Below, in pieces: positions 17,454 through 24,394 of a DNA stretch of 64,000 nt; the stretch's first letter is position 1; each line of letters opens with the position of its first letter. Position numbers and translations under genes: made by a program. A model generated the notes under the pieces. That model did not search any database. It was not told where the DNA came from and was given only the letters and a program-made list of their open reading frames with translations. The stretch comes from Paraglaciecola mesophila (GTDB lineage: Bacteria; Pseudomonadota; Gammaproteobacteria; Enterobacterales; Alteromonadaceae): NCBI RefSeq assembly GCF_009906955.1, contig NZ_CP047656.1, positions 4,277,001 through 4,341,000 of the forward strand, read 5' to 3'.

Positions 17454-18025
17454 TGAGAAAGATTTCATTTTTCGTATTGCCCTTAATATTGTTTGTGGGC
17501 TTAGCCATATTCCTTTTTCAAGGGTTGTTTAGTGACCCTAGAGAGCACGAATCGACCTTACTGAATAAGCCGGTTCCCAGTTTTGTGCTGCCCGATTTAA
17601 TGAACACAGATTTAACGTACACCACCGAAGTATTCGTAGGCAAGGTTACCTTGCTCAACGTATGGGGCGTGTGGTGTGTTACATGTGCTGTGGAAATTCC
17701 ATTTTTAGAGCAGCTTAAAAACGAAGGAAAACACATAGTAGGTTTATATTACGATCAAGATATTGACCCCGATTTTGGCATCAAGACGGTTGAGCGAGTA
17801 CAGCAGGAAGTAGAGCAAAAGCTCGGACAGTTGGGTAATCCTTATGCGTACAATATTTTTGATGTGAAGCGTGATTTGTCGTTAGATTTAGGGGTAACAG
17901 GTGCACCCGAAACCTTTTTAATAGATAAGCAAGGTAAGGTGCGTTTACACCATATCGGCGATATTAACCCAAGAGTGTGGCAGAACAAGTTTGCATCTGT
18001 GTATCAGGAGTTAATTGCGGAATGA
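17453..18025 (+). CDS. ccmG: Thioredoxin-like CcmG (DsbE)
   Basis: CcmG keeps apocytochrome CXXCH cysteines reduced in the periplasm. The 190-residue protein has an N-terminal membrane anchor (residues 1-24) and a thioredoxin fold with redox motif WCVTC near residues 74-78. CcmG more often has WCPTC, so the Val is a small departure. The cis-Pro region (GVTGAPETFLID) is intact near residue 145. It overlaps ccmH by four bases (ATGA). Confidence 0.95.
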   Translation: MRKISFFVLPLILFVGLAIFLFQGLFSDPREHESTLLNKPVPSFVLPDLMNTDLTYTTEVFVGKVTLLNVWGVWCVTCAVEIPFLEQLKNEGKHIVGLYYDQDIDPDFGIKTVERVQQEVEQKLGQLGNPYAYNIFDVKRDLSLDLGVTGAPETFLIDKQGKVRLHHIGDINPRVWQNKFASVYQELIAE

Positions 18026-18471
18026 TGCATTTTAAAGCACTAATTCTTTTATCGTTTGCATTGTTTAGTGCATCCACATTTGCCAGTGAAGAGACCTATC
18101 AGTTTGAAACTGATGCCCAAAGTGCATTGTTCTTTGAGTTAACCAAAGAACTTCGTTGCCCCATGTGCCAGAACCAAAACATTGCGGATTCGGATGCCAT
18201 GATCGCTGCTGATTTACGACGTAAGGTATACCAGCTCGTGAACGAAGGGCAGTCTCGTGAGGAAATTATCGATTACATGAAGCAGCGCTACGGTGACTTT
18301 GTTTATTATCAGCCGCCGGTGAATGCCACCACGATTTGGTTATGGTTATTGCCACTCATATTCGTATTTATTGGGATTGTGCTGGTGATCAGAAGTCGTC
18401 AGCAAAAGCCAGTGACGCAAGATAACGCAAAGCTTGAAGCGGCAGATAAGCTGTTGGAGGAAGACAAATGA
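18022..18471 (+). CDS. ccmH: Cytochrome c-type biogenesis protein CcmH
   Basis: CcmH is the membrane-anchored thiol-disulphide protein that works with CcmG on apocytochrome c. The 149-residue product has a signal peptide (ending near STFA), the redox motif LRCPMCQNQNIADSD near residue 47 and one C-terminal membrane helix. The ATG at 18022 overlaps the ccmG stop and starts the signal peptide; an upstream in-frame start within ccmG is unlikely. It is the short CcmH type, with CcmI encoded separately. Confidence 0.96.
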   Translation: MMHFKALILLSFALFSASTFASEETYQFETDAQSALFFELTKELRCPMCQNQNIADSDAMIAADLRRKVYQLVNEGQSREEIIDYMKQRYGDFVYYQPPVNATTIWLWLLPLIFVFIGIVLVIRSRQQKPVTQDNAKLEAADKLLEEDK

Positions 18472-19742
18472 GCGTATTTTGGATTGCGGGTATCGCTCTT
18501 TTTGCTTTGGCGATGGGTATTGTTGCATACCCCTGGATATTTGAAGGGCGTAAGCGTCAAGATACACTCACCAACACACGACTTATTCGCCAACGTCTTA
18601 ATGAGCTTGAACGCGAAGAGCGAGAAGGGTTACTTAGTCACCAAGACCGGCTTGAAACAGAGAAAGATCTTAAAATTGCGTTACTTGATGAGCAAGAACA
18701 AGCGCAACCTAAAATAACGTCTGCTCGCGGCGTCTTACTTATTGCTGGGTTACTGAGTATTGTTGGGGTCGCGGTTTTGTATTGGCACGTTAACAATGTC
18801 AGTGCGCTTAAAAATTGGCAAGAATCAAAAGCAAAGTTACCCGAATTAGCCGAGCGCATTGTCACCCAAGGTGATGCCTCTGTTACCGAGAAGGATTTAG
18901 AGCAATTTGCCCTGGGTCTTAGAACAAAGCTGATCGGCGCTGATGACGATGCCATCGGCTGGACGCTTCTCGGGCGCGTATATGTTGCAATAAATCATAT
19001 TGAAAGCGCCATGGATTCGTTTGAACGTTCGCTTGCTATTGAACCAGATAATATTGAAACACTCGCTAGTTACAGCCAGGTCTTATTGATGGTGAACCAA
19101 GAAAGCTATCTCGCTCAAGCGAAGGTCTACCTTAATCGCATATTAGAGCTTGATCCCAAGAACACGGGAGCGCTGGGGATGCTAGCGATGGCCGCAACTC
19201 AGCAAGGTGATACAGAACTGGCAATTAACACATGGCAACGATTGAAATCGTTTGTGCCAAAAGACGCTCCTATTTATCAGTCGATTGAAGCACAAATTGC
19301 TGAATTACGCGGCGAGCAACCTAAAGGGGTTGCCAGCATGCCAAACGGCGCGATTGATTCAGGTGCACAAAGTGAATTAAATGAAGACGCGGTGCAAGTA
19401 TCTGTAAAAGTAACAATGGCTGAAGCACTGGTTGATAAACTACCTAGCGACGGTTATTTATTTGTGTTCGCTCAAGATGCCAGTGGTGAAAGTAGAATGC
19501 CAGCTGCCGTGGTCAAAATGCCCCTGGGCGATTTGCCTGTGAGCGTTGCGTTGTCAGACCGCAATTCAGTAATGCCTACGTTAAAATTATCGCAATTATC
19601 ACAAGTGCGTTTGGTCGCTAAAATCTCTAGCAGCGGAAATGTCATGCAATCAAGCGGTGACTTACAAGGAACGTTAGAAATAACACTGAATAAATCGAAG
19701 AATGAGAAATACACGATATTAATAGATAAGGAACTACCGTGA
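18468..19742 (+). CDS. ccmI: Cytochrome c biogenesis TPR protein CcmI
   Basis: CcmI binds apocytochrome c and presents it to the CcmF/CcmH lyase. The 424-residue protein has two N-terminal membrane helices (residues 3-23 and near 88-108), a TPR region near residues 160-285 (AIGWTLLGRVYVAINHIE; NTGALGMLAMAATQQGDTE) and a C-terminal periplasmic beta domain. It overlaps ccmH by four bases, and its stop overlaps the GTG of mlaA (GTGA), which places mlaA at the end of the operon. Confidence 0.94.
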   Translation: MSVFWIAGIALFALAMGIVAYPWIFEGRKRQDTLTNTRLIRQRLNELEREEREGLLSHQDRLETEKDLKIALLDEQEQAQPKITSARGVLLIAGLLSIVGVAVLYWHVNNVSALKNWQESKAKLPELAERIVTQGDASVTEKDLEQFALGLRTKLIGADDDAIGWTLLGRVYVAINHIESAMDSFERSLAIEPDNIETLASYSQVLLMVNQESYLAQAKVYLNRILELDPKNTGALGMLAMAATQQGDTELAINTWQRLKSFVPKDAPIYQSIEAQIAELRGEQPKGVASMPNGAIDSGAQSELNEDAVQVSVKVTMAEALVDKLPSDGYLFVFAQDASGESRMPAAVVKMPLGDLPVSVALSDRNSVMPTLKLSQLSQVRLVAKISSSGNVMQSSGDLQGTLEITLNKSKNEKYTILIDKELP

Positions 19743-20506
19743 ATAAGCTAAAAATAGGTGCGCTATTTTTTGTATTGCTGGCGTTAGGTGGCTGCGCATC
19801 AAGCCATAATGCAGATGAATAAGCACGAGAATACAATGATCCAAAAGATCCGTTTGAATCGGTTAACCGCACATTCTGGGATTTTAACTATGATATTCTC
19901 GACAATTACGTACTACGCCCGGTCACTGTAGTTTATGTTGATTACACACCGCAGTTTGCCCGAACAGGTTTATATAACGCGGCATTAAACCTTGAAGAGC
20001 CTTCAAACTCACTGAATAACTTACTGCAGGGTAAATTAGACGGCATGCTAATCAGCCTTGGTCGTTTTTTACTAAACTCGACCGTTGGATTATTGGGCAC
20101 GATTGATGTGGCCAGTGAGTTAGGCTTAATACGCAAAGAAGAAGAATTTGGTGAAACGCTCGGTAAATGGGGCGTAGGTACTGGGCCATATTTAATGTTA
20201 CCGGCTTTAGGCCCGAACGATATTCGAAGTGGTTTAGGTGATGTAGTTGATACATCGTATACACCGTTAGACGCGCTGAATTTTTATTTTGCTGCCTTTC
20301 GTACAGGGATAAAAGTACTTGAAAGCCGCGCAGCTTTGATGTCGCAGGAGCAACAACTTAATCAATCTGCTGATCCTTACAGCTTTGTTAAGAACGCTTA
20401 TTTTCAGAACCTAGAGTTTAAGGTGAAAGACGGCAAGGTTGAGAAAACCCAAGAAGAAGAAGCACTAGAAGACGACATTGATGCTTATTTAGATAGCCTA
20501 GAGTAG
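19739..20506 (+). pseudogene. mlaA: mlaA (vacJ) lipoprotein gene interrupted by one in-frame TAA
   Basis: MlaA is the outer-membrane lipoprotein that removes misplaced phospholipids with the Mla pathway. Reading from the GTG at 19739 gives a lipoprotein signal with lipobox LGGC (Cys 19), then a TAA at 19820-19822 (codon 28). The same frame then continues open for about 227 codons with clear MlaA features: NDPKDPFESVNRTFWDFNYD, NLLQGKLDGMLISLGRFLLN and GVGTGPYLMLPALGP. No frameshift or deletion is seen. The first in-frame ATG after the stop is at 20045, too late for a secreted product. The change could be a recent mutation (for example CAA to TAA), a sequencing error, or read-through. Confidence 0.88.
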
Positions 20507-20522
20507 CGATTAAGACGAAATA

Positions 20523-20557
20523 AAAAGCCCGATTAACTTTGGTTAGTCGGGCTTTTT
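20523..20557 (+). terminator. Rho-independent terminator after ccm-mlaA
   Basis: AGCCCGATTAAC and GTTAGTCGGGCT form a 12-bp stem with one G-T pair around a TTTG loop, flanked by A and T runs, about 20 bp after the mlaA stop. It ends the ccm-mlaA transcript. Confidence 0.9.
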
Positions 20558-20596
20558 AGTTTTTATTGGGTTATTGGTTTTGGGGAATGCTACTTA

Positions 20597-20862
20597 TACC
20601 ATTCCACGTTAGTAAGTGATGACTCAGCGAGAGTTTAAAAGGGCTTAAACAAGGCGCATGACTGAATGAATAGTTGTTCTCTTTCGAAGTCATGCAACGC
20701 AGTGTAAGCCCTTTTAAAACTCGCCTGCAAGGAATGCCCCAGCGGCTTTTGCTCTGCGTTCTCACTAGTTGAAAGGGAACAACCATTACTATCGATAGCG
20801 ACGCCTTAATTAAAAACCGCTGGACGCATTCTGAGGCGGTCACTTATTAATGCGGATTGGTA
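20597..20862. mobile_element. MITE-like inverted-repeat element, copy 2 (full length)
   Basis: This 266-bp element has terminal inverted repeats of about 23 bp (left TACCATTCCACGTTAGTAAG, right ending ATGCGGATTGGTA). Inside are two large imperfect hairpins. The first pairs GCGAGAGTTTAAAAGGGCTTA with a matching arm near 20706-20726. The second pairs CCAGCGGCTTTT with AAAAACCGCTGG around a conserved TTGAAAGGGAAC loop. Only a spurious minus-strand frame lies inside. It sits between convergent mlaA and galE, and its right end overlaps the last codons and stop of galE. Confidence 0.85.
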
Positions 20863-21875
20863 TTATACCCGTTAGGATTATTCGATTGCCAGTTCCAAGA
20901 GTCTCGGCACATGTCAGCCAAGCCTTTTTCAGCTTTCCAGCCTAATGCTTCGCTGGCCAGTTTCGGATCGGCGTAACAAGCCGCCACGTCACCTTCGCGA
21001 CGAGGAACAAACTTGTAAGCAATGGTTTGGCCGCTTTGTTTTTCAAACTCTTTTACCATATCGATTACGCTGTATCCTTGGCCGGTGCCTAGGTTGTAGG
21101 TTACAAGGCCAACATCACCTTGTAACTTGTTAAGCGCTTTAAGATGACCAGCGGCTAAATCTTCAACGTGAATGTAATCACGCACGCCGGTGCCATCTGG
21201 CGTATCGTAGTCATTACCAAACACAGACAAATATTCACGCTTACCTGTGGCCACTTGGGTAATAAAGGGCATTAAGTTGTTAGGGATACCGTTAGGATCT
21301 TCGCCGATACGCCCTGATGGATGGGCACCTGCAGGGTTGAAATAGCGCAGCACAGCAATATTCCAAGTGTTATCTGACTTATACAGATCGCGAAGTACTA
21401 ACTCCACCATTAACTTTGATTGACCGTATGGGTTTGTGGGCTGTCCTGTAGGTAAGCCTTCATGCAGCGGTAATTCAACTGGGTCGCCATAAACGGTAGC
21501 CGATGAGCTAAACACTAAGCTTTTGACATTGTGCTTGGCCATTGATTCGCATAAAACCAAGGTGCCATACACATTGTTGTTATAGTACATCAGCGGTTTT
21601 TCTACTGATTCGCCTACTGCCTTAAGGCCTGCAAAGTGAATAACAGAATCAACACTGTGCGCAGTGAATAGAGCGTCTAGCGTGGCTGCGTCGCGAATAT
21701 CACCCTCGACAAACGTCACTTGCTTCCCGGTTAATTCCTCAACACGGGCTAAGGCTTCTTTCGATGAATTGCATAGGTTGTCTAGCACAACCACCTTATT
21801 GTTATTTTCCAATAACTGTAAGACAGTGTGGCTGCCAATGTAGCCAGCGCCGCCTGTGACTAAAATTGTTTGCAT
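20847..21875 (-). CDS. galE: UDP-glucose 4-epimerase GalE
   Basis: GalE interconverts UDP-glucose and UDP-galactose (often also the N-acetyl forms), feeding surface glycans. The 342-residue SDR-fold protein has the NAD motif GGAGYIGSHT at residues 7-16 and the catalytic triad context SSSATVYGD and YGQSKLMVE (YxxxK). The ATG at 21873-21875 follows AAGGAG and begins exactly at MQTILVTGG; upstream in-frame codons are not needed. The last residues (about YNTNPH) and the stop lie at or inside the right terminal repeat of MITE-like copy 2. Confidence 0.96.
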   Translation of the reverse strand: MQTILVTGGAGYIGSHTVLQLLENNNKVVVLDNLCNSSKEALARVEELTGKQVTFVEGDIRDAATLDALFTAHSVDSVIHFAGLKAVGESVEKPLMYYNNNVYGTLVLCESMAKHNVKSLVFSSSATVYGDPVELPLHEGLPTGQPTNPYGQSKLMVELVLRDLYKSDNTWNIAVLRYFNPAGAHPSGRIGEDPNGIPNNLMPFITQVATGKREYLSVFGNDYDTPDGTGVRDYIHVEDLAAGHLKALNKLQGDVGLVTYNLGTGQGYSVIDMVKEFEKQSGQTIAYKFVPRREGDVAACYADPKLASEALGWKAEKGLADMCRDSWNWQSNNPNGYNTNPH

Positions 21876-21879
21876 CGGG

Positions 21880-22179
21880 TTACTCTCCTTGGTGGTCAAT
21901 TGGGGGAATATATTTAGCGCACAAGCTATATTGTATTGGCCTGAGCACAAGGGGGTATAAGGCGGCAACCAACGCCGCCCAAAGCAACGAATACCAGCTC
22001 TCGGTGCTTCTAAATATTAGAATAAAGATGGGCAAGAGTACCGCTAACTTCAAAACGTTGAGCAAGAGCTTTTCAGGCCCTGTCAGTTTGTTTTGCGCGT
22101 TTTGAATGGCTGCTAACCGTTCAGTGAGCGGCAAATGTGCAATATTTGGAATGTCTCTAGATGAAAAATAGATATTCAT
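21880..22179 (-). CDS. Small two-helix membrane protein upstream of galE
   Basis: The 99-residue protein opens with a soluble stretch containing DIPNIAHLPLTERLAAIQNA, then two hydrophobic segments (LLNVLKLAVLLPIFILIF and SLLWAALVAALYPLVL). It ends five bases before galE, and the galE ribosome binding site lies inside its last codons, so the two are very likely co-transcribed. It resembles small uncharacterised Alteromonadales membrane proteins (possibly DUF6170); I cannot assign a function. Confidence 0.65.
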   Translation of the reverse strand: MNIYFSSRDIPNIAHLPLTERLAAIQNAQNKLTGPEKLLLNVLKLAVLLPIFILIFRSTESWYSLLWAALVAALYPLVLRPIQYSLCAKYIPPIDHQGE

Positions 22180-22260
22180 TTTACTCTTGCTTATCTAAAA
22201 GAAACGCCTAACTGCATGACTACAGGAAGGCGCTATTTATAGTATTATATTATTAATTGT

Positions 22261-22305
22261 TTCGCCACTGGCGAACCGCTGTTCAACAGCTGGTCGGGTG
22301 ACCCG
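22261..22305. repeat. Cluster of three short perfect palindromes
   Basis: TTCGCC-ACT-GGCGAA (22261-22275), GCTGTT-C-AACAGC (22278-22290) and CGGGT-G-ACCCG (22295-22305) follow each other within 45 bp, just downstream of the peptide transporter gene. Arms are perfect but loops are only 1-3 bases. No T run follows on the minus strand, so it is not a standard terminator. Confidence 0.7.
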
Positions 22306-22316
22306 CTCCGTGCCAA

Positions 22317-23804
22317 TTAGGCCCGTTTGTGTTCAGCAAGCTTTTCCCAAGCTTTGGTTTTAAAGCTAAGTAAGAAAATAACGATACCAATAGCAATGGT
22401 AAACAGGCTAATTTGTAGATACAAGTTGGGCATATCTTCGACCTTATTTGGATCAAAGTTACCAGCTAGTAAGCCAGCGATTACGTTACCAATAGAATAA
22501 GTCAAAACAAATACGCCCATCATCTGACCAGCAAAACGCTTAGGCGAAAGTTTGCTCACGGCAGCTAATGCCACTGGGCTTAAGCATAACTCACCGACTG
22601 TATGCAGGAAGTAAGTAGCGACTAACCAATAAGGTGCAACACGTAAACCTGTAGCAGCGGCCTGGGCAGCAAAGAACATTACCAAGAAACCTGTTGCCAT
22701 AATGATAAGGCCAACCGCGCATTTCAGGCCATATGAAGGCGTTAACATACGTTTCGCTAGGTTGATCCATAAAGCGGCGAAAAACGGTGACAAAATGATA
22801 ATAAAGAACGAGTTGGCTGACTGAAACCATGCTGTGGGGATTTCAAAATCGCCCAGCATACGCTCAGTATAATCTCGGCCGAACAGGTTAAGCGAAGAGC
22901 CCGCTTGTTCAAAGCCTGTCCAGAAGAAGATAGAGGCTAAACAAACCAAAAATAACGCCCCTAAACTGCGTTTTTCATTGCCGTCTAAATTACCGAAGAA
23001 AAACACACCTGCATAATACGCTAAGAACACAACGGTAATCGCAATGGCAACATATTGCGCCATGGTGACAGGGTCAAAGCTGAGTTGGCCGCTGATCATC
23101 AAATACGTTACAACCGCTAGCGCGATCATGGCAGCCGCAATGATTTGCCAAGCGCGTTTTGTCGCCGTTTCAGACATAGCAACCATAGGTTGCGCGCCTG
23201 CACCATCCAATTTGTAAATGGTCATGCGATATTGAATTAATCCAATCCCCATACCAATTGCCGCAGCACCAAATGCCCAGTGCCAGCCCATTTCCACTTG
23301 CAGATAACCACAAACAATGTAACCAATGATTGAACCAAGGTTGATGCCTAAATAATAAAGTGTGTACCCACTATCACGGCGATCATCGTCGTCAGCGTAG
23401 AGCTGGCCGACCATAGCACCAATATTTGGCTTCAAAAGGCCTGTACCTAAAACGACCAGTACCAAACCAACGAAAAAAGTAGAATTGTTAGGAATAGCCA
23501 ACACAATGTGGCCACACATGATGATCACGCCGCCGTACCAAACCGCACGTTGACCGCCAATGAGTCGGTCAGCTATCCAGCCGCCGGGTAACCCCATAAA
23601 ATAAACTGCACCTGTGTACAAACCGTATATTGCGGTAGCAGATGCTACCGTAATGACCAAGCCACCTTCTTGAATGCTTGCGGTCATAAAAAGGACTAAT
23701 AAGGCACGCATGCCGTAGTAACTCATGCGCTCCCACATTTCGGTAAAAAATAGGGTTGAGAGGCCCCCTGGTTGGCCTAAGAAATCTTTTATTTTGGTTG
23801 TCAT
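22317..23804 (-). CDS. POT/PTR-family proton-dependent oligopeptide transporter
   Basis: The 495-residue protein is a POT-family (DtpA-like) symporter for di- and tripeptides. It has about 14 membrane segments and the family signature ExxERxxYYG seen as FFTEMWERMSYYGMRALL near residues 20-37. The second signature appears in NLGSIIGYIVCGYLQVEMGWHW-like context near residue 155. Length is normal. It is transcribed away from the polysaccharide locus. Peptide specificity cannot be read from the sequence. Confidence 0.93.
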   Translation of the reverse strand: MTTKIKDFLGQPGGLSTLFFTEMWERMSYYGMRALLVLFMTASIQEGGLVITVASATAIYGLYTGAVYFMGLPGGWIADRLIGGQRAVWYGGVIIMCGHIVLAIPNNSTFFVGLVLVVLGTGLLKPNIGAMVGQLYADDDDRRDSGYTLYYLGINLGSIIGYIVCGYLQVEMGWHWAFGAAAIGMGIGLIQYRMTIYKLDGAGAQPMVAMSETATKRAWQIIAAAMIALAVVTYLMISGQLSFDPVTMAQYVAIAITVVFLAYYAGVFFFGNLDGNEKRSLGALFLVCLASIFFWTGFEQAGSSLNLFGRDYTERMLGDFEIPTAWFQSANSFFIIILSPFFAALWINLAKRMLTPSYGLKCAVGLIIMATGFLVMFFAAQAAATGLRVAPYWLVATYFLHTVGELCLSPVALAAVSKLSPKRFAGQMMGVFVLTYSIGNVIAGLLAGNFDPNKVEDMPNLYLQISLFTIAIGIVIFLLSFKTKAWEKLAEHKRA

Positions 23805-24394
23805 ATTACCTGCCGTAAACCGAGTTAGCGTCTTTCCGTAGAAAAGGAACAGGAATGAAAGAAGCTGAACTGTTTGGTTTTTGATTATTGTTTTTGCCGA
23901 CTACTCTAACGGTAGTTAACGATTTTCAGCCACGTTTATACTAGAGCTAAGGGATGAAGACAAGAAAGGCTGTGCAATGTGATTGTATTTATTCGTTCAC
24001 TGTAGGGAGCTATATATCGTTGCCGTGCTTTTTGCAGTTTAAGAGCCAACTAGCTGAGGTAGATGTTTGCAGGGGCAGTGGCCGAATATCAAAAGCATTT
24101 AAGGCAGTGCATTTCATTTTCCCTTGTCGCTAGAGAGGCCTCGCTTAAAAAAATTCGAATTTTGACACGACGCGTTGCCCTAGCCCCCTAGGCTTAAAGA
24201 AAGGTACCTGATAAAAATACTTTGATATTGACCATCTTCGTACAGCAAAGACGAACAGCTGTAGGTTAATTCTCACTAACACTATGGTCTAAATTAACCA
24301 TTTCCCTCGTTACGCAAATCATATATCATGCTGCCCCATTTATTTGGCACAATTGTACAGATTTCAACCTTCTGAGACCCACAGGGATAGCAGT
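23805..24394. other. Intergenic region between peptide transporter and polysaccharide locus
   Basis: About 590 bases hold no convincing gene. It must contain the divergent promoters of the transporter and of the wza-like gene. Apart from a JUMPstart-like motif near 24059-24083 I see no strong regulatory match. Confidence 0.5.
24059..24083 (+). promoter_or_regulatory. Possible JUMPstart/ops-like element
   Basis: GTAGATGTTTGCAGGGGCAG followed by TGGCC resembles the JUMPstart pattern found before polysaccharide operons (GTAG-TGTT-GC-AGGGGC-GT-GC). However the ops core GGCGGTAG reads GGCAGTGG here, two mismatches. It lies about 310 bp before the wza-like gene, a typical position. The case is suggestive only. 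Confidence 0.3.

Noticed and set aside
20045..20506. Short independent gene starting at ATG 20045
   Set aside because: It is the downstream part of mlaA in the same frame; starting there would lack the signal and the first 100 codons of the domain.
20571..20843. 90-residue minus-strand frame downstream of galE
   Set aside because: It lies almost entirely in MITE-like copy 2 and is not shared in frame by the other copies.
24165..24185. Possible sigma-54 promoter (TTGACACGACGCGTTGCC) before the export gene
   Set aside because: The spacing between the -24 and -12 blocks is one base too long and the GG is GA; sigma-54 promoters do not tolerate this spacing.
24348..24364. TTGGCACAATTGTACAG just before the export gene start, resembling a -24 box
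   Set aside because: The invariant GC at -12 is missing.
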